Assembly (NCBI GenBank): GCA_965217175.1
Contig: OZ244251.1
Coordinates: 2,604,001-2,668,000 of the forward strand
DNA from: Bin87 sp965217175
Lineage (GTDB): Bacteria; Chloroflexota; Dehalococcoidia; Lucifugimonadales; UBA3495
Direction of reading: 5' to 3'
DNA: 64,000 nucleotides
Below the pieces are notes generated by a model that was given only the letters and a program-made list of their open reading frames with translations, had not been told where the DNA came from and made no database searches. The translations under genes were made by a program, and so were the position numbers. This document shows, one piece after another, positions 34,930-43,496 of the stretch (position 1 is the stretch's first letter; every line of letters begins with the position of its first letter).

Positions 34930-35754
34930 CTACTCCAGGTCTCGCAGCAGGCTGCCGTAGCCGTCTATCGGCTTCGACCATCCCAGCCGCCGGAGGGCCA
35001 TCCAGATGGTGGCCTGGTTGACCGTGATGACGGTCTTGCCAAGCTTCTGCTCCAGTTCTTCTGCTGCGTCCAGCGCCCGCCAGGCCGTGCCGGGCAGGAA
35101 GATGGTATCGGCCTCTTCCTGGGCCACCGTCGGCACGAAGTCGATGATGGTCTGGGGCGGTTCGGCGTCGATTTCGCGAGGGTTCATCGAATCCTGCATC
35201 CACGGTTCGCCGTCGGCGCTCAGCACCTCGAAGCCGGCCTCTTCCATTAGCGGTCTAAGCCGGTTTCGCAGGTGGAAGTTACGATATGGACCAGCGATGC
35301 TCAGCCTGCGGCTACCCATGTGCCGCATGGCGGCGATGCAGGAGGCCACCGCGGTTATTGACTGGACGCCGCTGGCTGCCTCCATGATTTCCGCCATCCT
35401 CCGATCGTAGGCCATATAACCCTTATGCCACGTGCCCGAGGTGCAGGCGTAGACCAGGACGTCAGGACCGATGTTGGACAGGGCGCTGGCGCCGCGGGCC
35501 ACATCGTCGTTCATCTTGCCGACGTCGAACCCGAACAGCGCCCAGTCAACTTCGTTGGCTTCGTTGCTGGTCATACTGAGACGGTGCCCGGTTTCGGCGG
35601 ACGTTTCTGGCTGGCTTCCCCAGGTGCCGTTCCACATTCGCTCGAAGTGCACCGTGATTTCCGGTGGCACCACCCGGTAGAAGTCGGGTTCGACCACCGG
35701 GTTGGTGGCGGGAACCAGGGCGCCAATTCGGTGGGCGTTGGTCAGATTTGCCAT
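34930..35754 (-). CDS. Asp/Glu racemase-family protein (maleate isomerase/AMDase-like) with one catalytic Cys
   Basis: 274 residues starting MANLTNAHRIGAL at 35754 (GGAGG upstream; the longer frame is rejected). The 'RIGALVPATNPVVEPDF' start and 'PDVLVYACTSGTWHKG' are those of maleate cis-trans isomerases and arylmalonate decarboxylases. First cysteine C104 is present. The second (expected in an 'SCTNLR' loop) is lost: the loop reads 'FLPGTAWRALDA', with G222 in the Cys position. Arylmalonate decarboxylase keeps only the second Cys; here only the first is kept, the opposite. It may be a decarboxylase, hydantoin-racemase-like or isomerase variant. Confidence 0.88.
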   Translation of the reverse strand: MANLTNAHRIGALVPATNPVVEPDFYRVVPPEITVHFERMWNGTWGSQPETSAETGHRLSMTSNEANEVDWALFGFDVGKMNDDVARGASALSNIGPDVLVYACTSGTWHKGYMAYDRRMAEIMEAASGVQSITAVASCIAAMRHMGSRRLSIAGPYRNFHLRNRLRPLMEEAGFEVLSADGEPWMQDSMNPREIDAEPPQTIIDFVPTVAQEEADTIFLPGTAWRALDAAEELEQKLGKTVITVNQATIWMALRRLGWSKPIDGYGSLLRDLE

Positions 35755-35915
35755 ATTCCTCCGCTCCAGTCCATTTTCGACCCCATTATACAACCCGAAC
35801 TACGCACATAATCTGCAGAATGCTCGGAACTTGCGGATTGTCTACCCACGGCAATCGTGTTCCGACTGCGACGTATGACGCATCACCTATTGTCGATCCG
35901 TCCTATGATTTCTTC

Positions 35916-36698
35916 CTATGGTGAGGGAGAGCGCCCCTCGAAGCCCGGCCCCCAGGTCGTGCCGAAGTCAGCGCGGGCCGCCAGTTGCCCCGTAAAGGTG
36001 CTGGCGTCCTGCAGGGCCAGGTACACGGCGCAAGGACCAACGGCGCTGGGGGCTACCCTTGCATGCCAATCGCGTTGCGTCCATGGGATTGCTGCGGAGC
36101 CTTCACTGCGCAGCCCGCCGGGGCTCAGGATGTTGACCGCGATGTTGTAGTCCCGCACTTCGTCGGCCAGGCAGAGGCTGAACATGTGGACCGCCGCTTT
36201 GCTGGCGCTGTATAGGACGCCGCCGCCCTGGTTGGGGTCGGTGGCCATCCTGGAACCGATGTTAATGATGCTGCCCCGCCGCTGCTCCATCATTGTCGGA
36301 ATCACGGCCCGGCTGCAAAGGTAGGGGCCGCCTACGTTGACCCGCATGAGTTGATCCCAACGGGCGGGGTCAATTTCCAGGATCGACTCCCCCAGTACCA
36401 TGGCGCCGGCGTTGTTGAAAAGCACGTCGATCCTGCCGTAACGTGCCATCGCTTGACGGACCATGTCATTGACTTGAGACTCATCGGTGACGTCGCAGTC
36501 GATGGCAAAGACGTCTCCGCCGGCGCTCCTGATGTCTATGACCGTCTCTTCCAGAGTCCCCGCCAAGCCGGTTGGGGACTGACTGCGGGCGCAAATCACT
36601 ACCTTTGCGCCTTCCTCGGCGTACTCCTTGGCTATGGCCCGCCCCAACCCCCGGCTGGCGCCGGTGACGACTGCCACCATTCCGTCCATCTGATTCAT
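35916..36698 (-). CDS. Short-chain dehydrogenase/reductase
   Basis: 260 residues starting MNQMDGMVAVVTGASRG at 36698. Cofactor motif TGASRGLG (12-19), 'NNAGA' (95-99), catalytic S149, Y163 and K167 (YSASK). R38 after 'VVICA' in the second strand suggests NADP(H). Members oxidise or reduce alcohols and ketones in the cytoplasm. It heads a probable minus-strand unit with the racemase-like gene (161 nt downstream) and the FAD oxidase. The weak ribosome site means the start could instead be the Met four residues later. Confidence 0.92.
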   Translation of the reverse strand: MNQMDGMVAVVTGASRGLGRAIAKEYAEEGAKVVICARSQSPTGLAGTLEETVIDIRSAGGDVFAIDCDVTDESQVNDMVRQAMARYGRIDVLFNNAGAMVLGESILEIDPARWDQLMRVNVGGPYLCSRAVIPTMMEQRRGSIINIGSRMATDPNQGGGVLYSASKAAVHMFSLCLADEVRDYNIAVNILSPGGLRSEGSAAIPWTQRDWHARVAPSAVGPCAVYLALQDASTFTGQLAARADFGTTWGPGFEGRSPSP

Positions 36699-37165
36699 AG
36701 TCGGCCTGCCTACACGAATGGGTCGTTGACCCACCCTTCGTCAATTGGGGTCCAGAAGTGGGTCCTTGGCTTCAGGTGTTTGAACATACAGACTCCGTTT
36801 ACCCTCACTGCTCTCCATAGTACCTTGCTGAGCCCCTTACCTGCTTTCCTCCGAAAGGGTACGCAAACTCTGATGGCTCAGGTGGCCAGGCCGCCGGCCA
36901 TTACTATACATTGACCCACGATAAACCCGGGCACCACCGGGATGCACTGACCTCGCACCGTTTCATCCTCGTCTTCCCTCACCACACGATTGACCCAGAC
37001 TAACACTCTAGCGCTTCGGGAGGTTCCCTCCGGTTATTCCGGGCTCAGGGGAGTATCACAACAGCCCCCGGCGGGAATAACCTGATGGTCTCCTCGCCAG
37101 GTGTTGCGCCCGTCTCGATTCAGCATAGAATGTCGCAACTGAGATCGAGCAGGAGGAACGACGAG
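36699..37165. other. Divergent intergenic region with an imperfect cruciform
   Basis: About 470 bases between SDR and D-2-hydroxyacid dehydrogenase starts. It contains an inverted repeat at 37032-37082. No gene is recognised. Confidence 0.5.
37032..37082. promoter_or_regulatory. Inverted repeat upstream of the dehydrogenase gene
   Basis: GGTTATTCC (37032-37040) and GGAATAACC (37074-37082) are perfect arms; inside, GGGG (37048-37051) can pair with CCCC (37065-37068). It lies 84 nt before the ATG at 37166. It could be an operator or an RNA hairpin in the leader. Confidence 0.4.
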
Positions 37166-38119
37166 ATGGGATTCAAGCTGGTAATCTGCCCACCCAACTA
37201 CCAGGACCACTGGCCGCAGAAACTCCAGGAGGAGATACCGGATATCGACGTTCACGTTTGCCCAACGGTGGGAGAGGCGATGGAGGTCATTGGCGATGCT
37301 GACGCTGCATTCGGCGACATCGTGCCCGAACTGCTGGAGCGCGCCCACAACCTCAAGTGGATTGCCTGCCCCCAGGCAGGGCCACGCGCCGGGTATTACC
37401 ACCAGGATTTAATCGGGAGCGACGTGGTGGTTACCAACACCAGAGAGATATACAACGACCACATCAGCGCCCACATAATGTCACTGCTGTTGGCTTTCGC
37501 CCGAGGATTGCAGGTGTACATCCCCCAACAGGTTGCCGGGGTCTGGCAGCAGGGATACCAGACCGTCTACCTGCCACAAGCCACCGCGGTGATCGTGGGC
37601 GTCGGCGGCATCGGCGGCGAAACGGCCCGTCTGTGCTCGGAGTTCGGAATTACGGTACTTGGGATCGATCCCAGACTGCCAATGGCCCCGGCGGGCGTTT
37701 CAGAACTGCACCGGCCCGATGACCTGCTGGAAGTCCTGCCGAGAGGAGACTTCGTGATTGTAACCGTGCCGGAAACGCCGGAAACGCAGGGCATGTTCGG
37801 CAGGGCACAGCTGCGGGCTATGAAGAACAGCGGATTTTTTATCAATATCGGTCGGGGAGCCACGGTAATCCTGGACGACTTGGTGGATGCATTGAGGGAG
37901 GGCGAGATCGCCGGTGCTGGCCTCGATGTGTTCCAGATCGAGCCGCTGCCCGCTGGACACCCCCTTTGGAACATGCCGGGAGTGCTGATCACGCCCCACG
38001 TGGCGGGTAACGGACCCTATCTCGAAGACCGACGTACTGAGCTCTTCATCGACAACTGCAAGCGCTTCAACGAGGGAAGGGAACTGCGAAACGTGGTGGA
38101 CAAAGCCAACTGGTTCTGA
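37166..38119 (+). CDS. D-2-hydroxyacid dehydrogenase family protein (1)
   Basis: 317 residues starting MGFKLVICPP at 37166 (AGGAGGA at 37151-37157); an upstream ATG (37085) is rejected. NAD-binding 'AVIVGVGGIGGETARLCSEFGITVLGIDPR', catalytic Arg in 'FFINIGRGATV', Glu in 'DVFQIEPLPAGHPLW' and His in 'LITPHVAG'. Such enzymes interconvert 2-hydroxy and 2-keto acids with NAD(P). It appears monocistronic. A second member is at 44500-45489, only distantly similar. Confidence 0.92.
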   Translation: MGFKLVICPPNYQDHWPQKLQEEIPDIDVHVCPTVGEAMEVIGDADAAFGDIVPELLERAHNLKWIACPQAGPRAGYYHQDLIGSDVVVTNTREIYNDHISAHIMSLLLAFARGLQVYIPQQVAGVWQQGYQTVYLPQATAVIVGVGGIGGETARLCSEFGITVLGIDPRLPMAPAGVSELHRPDDLLEVLPRGDFVIVTVPETPETQGMFGRAQLRAMKNSGFFINIGRGATVILDDLVDALREGEIAGAGLDVFQIEPLPAGHPLWNMPGVLITPHVAGNGPYLEDRRTELFIDNCKRFNEGRELRNVVDKANWF

Positions 38120-38228
38120 AATCTCAGCTGCGCACATCCTGGTCAAAAGGGAGGCCGGCTATTTGAGCACCAAGCAGGCTGAGAGTCGTTTTTCAGGGAA
38201 TTGCATACCGAAATAACCAACGGCTCCT

Positions 38229-38435
38229 TCATTCCTTGTGGTCGGAATACTCAGACGAATTGACGTTTGCACCAATCTCTCTGCGGTCCAGCGCTGTGCA
38301 TATGGCAATCACTAATACGATTGCCACTCCACCAGCGACGCCAAACGCAATTGGGTCGTCAACAACTGCCATCGGTACCTTCACAGCGCTAACGGCCAAC
38401 GATAAGAACGCAAGCGTGATACTGATGCCAGCCAA
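38229..38435 (-). CDS. Small two-helix membrane protein
   Basis: 68 residues if TTG (38435) is the start: two hydrophobic segments (about 3-22 and 28-48), then a charged tail 'CTALDRREIGANVNSSEYSDHKE'. The frame continues upstream, in frame, as ENYIPKNPTERHDARR back to the stop codon of the adenosine-deaminase-like gene at 38484. No ATG exists in that stretch; an ATA after AAGAGA could be a lost or unusual start. 'PTERHDARRLAG' looks like the normal basic N-terminus of such proteins, so the true start may lie upstream of the TTG. Function unknown. Confidence 0.5.
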   Translation of the reverse strand: MAGISITLAFLSLAVSAVKVPMAVVDDPIAFGVAGGVAIVLVIAICTALDRREIGANVNSSEYSDHKE

Positions 38436-38483
38436 CCTCCGGGCATCATGGCGCTCCGTCGGGTTCTTTGGTATGTAATTCTC

Positions 38484-39851
38484 TTAAATTGACCCCTCAG
38501 ACAGCCGACCAGTCAGAATTTCACTCCGGCTGGACCACGATAGGTCCACAATGTGTTCCATCGCGTCGTCCGGCAACTGATTGTGTTCAATCACCCACGC
38601 TATCTCATCAGCCAAAGTGGTCCCAAATATCCCTGGATCATCGCTTGCGATAATGAACGGGGCATTGCTGGAAAGGAACTGTTTCACGGGATGATGTTCG
38701 GGGCGGCTGATACCGCCGATACGCCGGTTGGAAGTTGGACAGATTTCGATGACAGACCCCAGCGTCCGAACGCAACCAATGGCATATCTTTGACGTTGCC
38801 TCAACTCATCAAGTTTCTCGTCATCGTATTCAATCGTAAACCGATGGTCCATGGGAAAAGCGCTTATGCGTTCCAATTCGTCCATGACTCTGGTAATGTC
38901 CACATGAACGCCAAATTTGGCCAGCCCTTCCAAGTGTAGTAAATCATATCTCAGTTGGTCGATGCGCTCTCCTACACCTTCCGACCGGCTATGCTTGCCG
39001 AACTGGTCCGGGTCAACACCCAGTGAGATAGCATGACCCAGGCGATGCGCTCCGAGTTCCGCCGCTTCATGGACCCAGCGCACGGCGCTCTCCAGGGACT
39101 TGTCGTTGAAACTTTCTCCGACGTGATACAAGATGGCCAACGCCCGTTCGGGATGCCTGCGGTTGAAATCCTTCACCTGATCAAATAACTCACTCTGCTG
39201 CTTGGGGGGATGCCCTTCTTCCAGGTAGCAAAAGTCTATCCCGGTCAAAAGGTGGCCTGTTGGACCCAATGCCAGATCCCGAACCACCTCCCAGTCCGCC
39301 CAGGGGTTATCCCTGGGGAGACTGATGGCAAGCCTCGGTTGTATGTCGGAGTCCTCATACTCCCCATACGACCGCAGCATTGCCAGGATCAATTCTTTCG
39401 ACTGGTCTTGGGTAAGTTTCCGGGGGAGGTTCATCCGGTGTTCAACGTACCCGACGTTTTGCCGGCGTTGCCTTGCAATGATTTTATGGATGAACATACA
39501 CACTTCATCGATAACCACCGGCAACGGCACTTCGCCTCTCGCGAACCCAGCCCAATCGCTCCCATGAATGAGCATGTCGAACTTTGCCTGAAATCTATCG
39601 AAGTTGCCGCTGTCGTCATCCCCGAATACGAAAAGTCGGTCAAATTCAATTTGAGAACCAGCCACACCGCTGCGACACAGTTCCAGAATCTCCGTGATGG
39701 GAGGGGTAACCCCGTAGACTCTCTGATAATTGCTCTGATAAGCGGTCCAATCTACTTCCCGGCCCAGTAGGAACTCCAAAAAGTCCGCAGAATGGATGCA
39801 CCCGTACAGATGGGTATGAAGGTCGGCAAGTTTCCTGTAATGCGTGTACAT
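38484..39851 (-). CDS. Adenosine-deaminase-superfamily metal-dependent hydrolase
   Basis: 455 residues, longer than typical adenosine deaminase (about 340). Signatures in order: H12/H14 in 'KLADLHTHLYG' (zinc), 'YHVGE' (H243, catalytic Glu246), 'GAHRLGHAISLG' (H273), 'ICPTSNRRIGG' (371-380) and 'IIASDDPGIFGTTL' (Asp404/Asp405). An insertion of about 100 residues between residues 30 and 140 makes it longer, and 'RQNVGYVEHRMN' is the second strand. Nucleoside or other aminohydrolase activity is likely; adenosine is not proven. It is lower in GC than its neighbours. The small membrane protein follows in the same frame. Confidence 0.85.
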   Translation of the reverse strand: MYTHYRKLADLHTHLYGCIHSADFLEFLLGREVDWTAYQSNYQRVYGVTPPITEILELCRSGVAGSQIEFDRLFVFGDDDSGNFDRFQAKFDMLIHGSDWAGFARGEVPLPVVIDEVCMFIHKIIARQRRQNVGYVEHRMNLPRKLTQDQSKELILAMLRSYGEYEDSDIQPRLAISLPRDNPWADWEVVRDLALGPTGHLLTGIDFCYLEEGHPPKQQSELFDQVKDFNRRHPERALAILYHVGESFNDKSLESAVRWVHEAAELGAHRLGHAISLGVDPDQFGKHSRSEGVGERIDQLRYDLLHLEGLAKFGVHVDITRVMDELERISAFPMDHRFTIEYDDEKLDELRQRQRYAIGCVRTLGSVIEICPTSNRRIGGISRPEHHPVKQFLSSNAPFIIASDDPGIFGTTLADEIAWVIEHNQLPDDAMEHIVDLSWSSRSEILTGRLSEGSI

Positions 39852-40933
39852 ATGTGAACTTTACCATTACGGTCAGTGGCGGCGGTAAAACATACCACTG
39901 AGGGGGAAAGGTTTATCACTGGGATGCTGTCCGGTGGCTCTGACACCAACTGGTGTTTTGTACAGTGGTGGTCACAGGAAAAGTACTGGATGCCCGTCCC
40001 TTTGCCAAGGCATCGGCAACCGTAGGCGCGGTGACGATAACTTCAGTTGGCTCGGCTGGTCCGCCTGAGCCATGGATGCAACTTCCGTTTGAGTGGGAAT
40101 TTACTCAGGCAAAGGTTCGGTTTGTTCGAAATGTTCCCTGCTGTCGCCGATCTGATTCATGAGCGCCAAGATCGGTCTGCCCCCGACCGCGGCCGTTATG
40201 ACGAGGCTCGCCTAGCTGGTGATCACCAACATGTCAAACTGGCACCATTCGAATATGGCCAAAATTGTTCATCCGCGACTCCCTCACGCAAACGAAGGTA
40301 CGTCCAACGCAGACATCATGTACGTTTGGAATTCACGTAAGTGCCTTCAGCGCTTATGACCATGGCATTGCGGTCGAACCCACGCACTGGTCCGGACTAA
40401 AAATTAACCCAAGCCGCCCTCCGAAAGTCCACATGAACATAGATACAATATATGCCACAGATAAGCAGATGATGATCTACAATGCCCAACTAAGAATCCT
40501 TCGAGGCCGCAAGTGTATTCTAGACCGCTTGGGTTTGGGCGGAGGATTATGGTTAGTGAGCATTTTGCACAATCCTCAAGGCAAAAGTGGTTGTTACAAG
40601 GCGTGTAGCGCCAGTATGTCAAAGGGGCGCGGTCCGCAATTCGGTTCGTTGTTGAGGTTCATAACCGACCCCTGTTCCAAAGCAGGATAGGCGGGTGAAT
40701 TGAACTGGCGCGGCCATTGCCGACAGATGTTTAAATTTTTCACCGTAGCTGCTGTGCGTGTCTATCCCGGTTTATTTGGCCGGTGCACTACCACTAAAAA
40801 CCGCATTCGTTACTGTTTGGCGCTACACAATAGGGTATAGCGCTGTGAACTTGTCCGCCAATTCAGGTTCAAACGAAAAACCGCCCTTATTGAAGCGGTA
40901 ATCAGGCAGGGCGGAGTTAGTTATTGATATTCA
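39852..40933. other. Large gene-poor region
   Basis: About 1.08 kb between the ADA-like gene start and the tRNA. Several overlapping plus-strand frames exist (39953-40162, 40047-40340, 40265-40690), none with a ribosome site or a recognisable family. The 40330-40520 stretch is AT-richer. A terminator for the tRNA lies at 40874-40914. Confidence 0.55.
40874..40914 (-). terminator. Rho-independent terminator of the tRNA-Thr gene
   Basis: On the minus strand: CCGCCCT (40914-40908), 20-nt loop, AGGGCGG (40887-40881), then TTTTTCG. It is 20 nt after the tRNA 3' end. Confidence 0.75.
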
Positions 40934-41008
40934 TGGAGCCGATGAAGGGAATCGAACCCTTGACCTGCGGTTTACGAAACCGCTGCTCTACCGCTGAGCT
41001 ACATCGGC
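40934..41008 (-). tRNA. tRNA-Thr (anticodon CGT)
   Basis: 75 nt including an encoded CCA. Acceptor stem GCCGATG/CATCGGC, D-arm with AGCTCAGCGGTAGAGC, anticodon arm GCGGT-TTCGTAA-ACCGC (anticodon CGT, reads ACG), T-arm with AGGGTTCGATTCCCTT (stem AGGG/CCCT), discriminator T, then CCA. The clean promoter and terminator make it a single-gene unit. Confidence 0.95.
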
Positions 41009-41025
41009 AACCTGTCGGCGTTCAC

Positions 41026-41054
41026 ATTGTAACGCCGTCATATCCCATTTCCAA
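41026..41054 (-). promoter_or_regulatory. Sigma-70 promoter of tRNA-Thr
   Basis: On the minus strand: TTGGAA (41054-41049), 17-nt spacer, TACAAT (41031-41026), 17 nt before the mature 5' end. Confidence 0.75.
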
Positions 41055-41179
41055 GTTGGAGACCTCACCATGCACCGCCATTTGCGCTAAAATAACGGCT
41101 ACCGGCGATGTCCCATCCGCAATTTGCCGGGTCACAATCTACGACAAACTAAAACACAATCATCTGGAGGTGCAGGCTC

Positions 41180-41545
41180 ATGTTCACACGCATTTACACC
41201 GGAGACGACGGTCAGGCTCATTTTGAGGATCTGGACCTTCCCGGCGAGCGGGCGATTCATAGTGGAATGCAGGTTACTCCGGGCGTCAATTTCCGCAGGT
41301 TCGAGCCCGGATACTTTTCCGACTGGCACACCGCTCCCCGGCGGCAGTACGTCATCACCCTGTCCGGAGAGATGGAAGTTGGCATCGGAGACGGCACCAA
41401 GCGCCGATTCGGAGCCGGCGATGTTCTGATGGCCGACGATTTGACCGGGCAGGGCCATACTACCGCCTGCGTCGGCGACCAGCCCCGCCTGTCAGTCACC
41501 ATACCGATTACCCTCTGGTCGCCCTGGCTACCGGCCGGCGACTGA
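41180..41545 (+). CDS. Cupin-fold protein
   Basis: 121 residues. The single cupin barrel is visible in 'GYFSDWHTAPRRQYVITLSGEMEVGIGDGTKRRFGAGDVLMADDLTGQGHTT': first motif with the His of WHTAPRRQY and second with GQGHTT. Only one or two of the usual His/Glu metal ligands are present (Tyr follows Gln instead of the motif Glu), so it may not be a metal enzyme. GGAGG lies 11 nt before the ATG. The adjacent five-gene minus-strand operon ends convergently 49 nt away. Confidence 0.85.
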   Translation: MFTRIYTGDDGQAHFEDLDLPGERAIHSGMQVTPGVNFRRFEPGYFSDWHTAPRRQYVITLSGEMEVGIGDGTKRRFGAGDVLMADDLTGQGHTTACVGDQPRLSVTIPITLWSPWLPAGD

Positions 41546-41593
41546 ACTACCAACCAGCATCGCTCCAACCCCTGCCACTCAGGGCAGATGCTC

Positions 41594-42586
41594 TCATTCA
41601 GGAGCGTTTGCCCTGATAATCTGTTGCGCAGTTGCGAAAGGGTCCGTACCCTCAAGCCGCGGCGCTATGATAGGCAGCGAGATGCCGGCATCTCGATATT
41701 CCTGCAACCTCTCCCGACGCTCGCCGGCCCCAGCAGGGAGAGACATTCTCCGGATTAGTCCCTCCGGCACCAACCCCTCCGCTTCCGCCACATTCCCCTG
41801 GCGCCACGCCTGCCGCACCAACTGAACTTCATCGGCGTATCCAGCTTCAGCCATCAGGCGGCGATATCTTGGAAACCTGCCAGCGTAGGTAGCCACCGTC
41901 CGGCGCATCCCCGCGCCGTCATCTTCCGGCCCAGACACCGACAACAGGGTGGCCAGCTCGACGTTCGCGGCATCACGACCAGCCCTGGCCGCTCCGATGG
42001 ATACGTGCCGTGCCGCCGTGCGGGCGTGTTCCGGCGTACTCCAGGTTAGCAGCACTCCTTCGCTGATTTCGCCGGCGATTTCCAGCATCTTGGGGAACAC
42101 CGCTGATAGATAGATCGGTACCCGTGGGCGGAATGTCGGGAAATGCAGATCGAAGGACCTGATATTCAGGGCTTCGCCTGCGAAATCATTGACCGCACCA
42201 TCGCGCATCAAATCACGCACGAATTTTACGGTATCCCGCACACGGGGAATCGCCCCGGAAAACTCCAGGCCATGTTCCGGTTCCACCTGAACCTTGTGGC
42301 TGCTGCCCAATCCCAGGATGAACCTCCCGTTTGAAAAGCTGTCGACACATGCCGCCGCCATTGCAATGGTGGGCGCGCTGCGCACGAACACGCTGCTGAT
42401 GCTGGTTCCAAGCAGGATGCGTTCAGTGTTCAATGCGCAGGCCGTCAGTATGGAAAACTGGTCTCCGCCGTGTCCTTCCGCCACCCATGCCGATTCATAC
42501 CCCAGGTCTTCGGCGAGCCGCACGCATTCCACTACTTCCGGCGGCGACATCCCGCCGCCAGTGAACGCAACACCTAGTCTTTCCAT
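41594..42586 (-). CDS. LLM-class flavin/F420-dependent oxidoreductase 2
   Basis: 330 residues starting MERLGVAFTGGGMSP (ATG 42586, GAGG upstream). 'ECVRLAEDLGYESAWVAEGHGGDQFSILTACALNTERILLGTSISSVFVRSAPTIAMAAACVDSFSNGRFILGLGSSHKVQVEPEHG' is the methylene-tetrahydromethanopterin-reductase-like subgroup; the 'GLGSSHKVQVEPEHG' segment is often linked with F420-binding members. Reaction: hydride transfer or oxygenation on an unknown substrate. It is last in a minus-strand operon (46578 to 41594) with intergenic gaps of 23-41 nt. Confidence 0.9.
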   Translation of the reverse strand: MERLGVAFTGGGMSPPEVVECVRLAEDLGYESAWVAEGHGGDQFSILTACALNTERILLGTSISSVFVRSAPTIAMAAACVDSFSNGRFILGLGSSHKVQVEPEHGLEFSGAIPRVRDTVKFVRDLMRDGAVNDFAGEALNIRSFDLHFPTFRPRVPIYLSAVFPKMLEIAGEISEGVLLTWSTPEHARTAARHVSIGAARAGRDAANVELATLLSVSGPEDDGAGMRRTVATYAGRFPRYRRLMAEAGYADEVQLVRQAWRQGNVAEAEGLVPEGLIRRMSLPAGAGERRERLQEYRDAGISLPIIAPRLEGTDPFATAQQIIRANAPE

Positions 42587-42627
42587 GGCCAACCTCGAAA
42601 ATCCCCGCTACCGTCAACCCCGCCCGG

Positions 42628-43473
42628 TCACGGCGTATTCGGCATTTTAGTCCCGCCGGTCTCCCAGGTTAGCAATACCTCTCGCACCGGCTTGAGCCAA
42701 CGGGGTGTCAATCCCGCGGGATCACGGTCATACAACTGTTCCAGGTTGGATGCAACCAGTCTTCTCGCATCGTCGCCAGTGTCGTCCAGTTGCGCCATGG
42801 CAAACTCTATCGCCTGTTCAGTCGATAAACCACCGGCCGCCTCCGGCATCCACCACGGCAACTCGGGCAACGGCCGGATGTCGGGCAGCAATTCCAATTC
42901 CCAAAGCACCGCAGCCAATTCGGGCAATCCGGGTAACCTTGGCGGAGATTCCCCGTACAACACCTGGCGCAATCCAGAATGAAGATCTCCGGGCGTAGGG
43001 CGCCAAACGGTGATCATCACGCGGCGCGCCGCGCTGTTATGCAACTTCGCGATGAACGGAGCGATATCCCGGACAAAATACGTTACGTCGGAAAGCGTCA
43101 CCACGTCGCCACTCGCCGGGGATTCCATCCACCAGTCACCGGTGGCCTCGGCGTTCGTAATTCCGGCTTCATCGCGGGCGGCGAGGAACTGGTCTCGCAT
43201 CCCCTCTGATGGTTCCACCAACTCCACGCTGCCAACCCGGGCCGCCAACGCCAGCGAGACCCGTCCGGCGCCTCCGCCTACGTCGATCAGCCGGTCACCA
43301 GGCTGCACGTAACTGGCCAGAACGCCCAGGTTCCCGCCCAGATCCCGCAGCGGGTCCAGGCGAAACAGTTCCGCCATGCCACCCCAGGGATCCCCCGGAT
43401 CATTGATTCCGGACAACCATTCCCGGCTCATGGCCGCGTCATATACGGCAGCGTAATCGGCGGTGGCAGTCAT
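42628..43473 (-). CDS. SAM-dependent methyltransferase
   Basis: 281 residues. SAM-binding motif I 'DRLIDVGGGAGRVSLALAARV' near residue 60, acidic 'VELVEPSEGM' for motif II, and 'GDVVTLSDVTYFVRDIAPFI' for motif IV. The C-terminal part is helical with 'RPLPELPWWMPEAAGGLSTEQAIEFAM'. It methylates an unidentified small molecule by family. It is fourth of five genes in the operon, 23 nt after the quinone reductase stop, with no good ribosome site, suggesting translational coupling. Confidence 0.88.
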   Translation of the reverse strand: MTATADYAAVYDAAMSREWLSGINDPGDPWGGMAELFRLDPLRDLGGNLGVLASYVQPGDRLIDVGGGAGRVSLALAARVGSVELVEPSEGMRDQFLAARDEAGITNAEATGDWWMESPASGDVVTLSDVTYFVRDIAPFIAKLHNSAARRVMITVWRPTPGDLHSGLRQVLYGESPPRLPGLPELAAVLWELELLPDIRPLPELPWWMPEAAGGLSTEQAIEFAMAQLDDTGDDARRLVASNLEQLYDRDPAGLTPRWLKPVREVLLTWETGGTKMPNTP

Positions 43474-43496
43474 GAGTTCCAGCGTCCCGTCGCCAG

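Noticed and set aside
40265..40690. Possible gene in the 39.9-40.9 kb region
   Set aside because: No ribosome site or domain, and it overlaps other equally poor frames.
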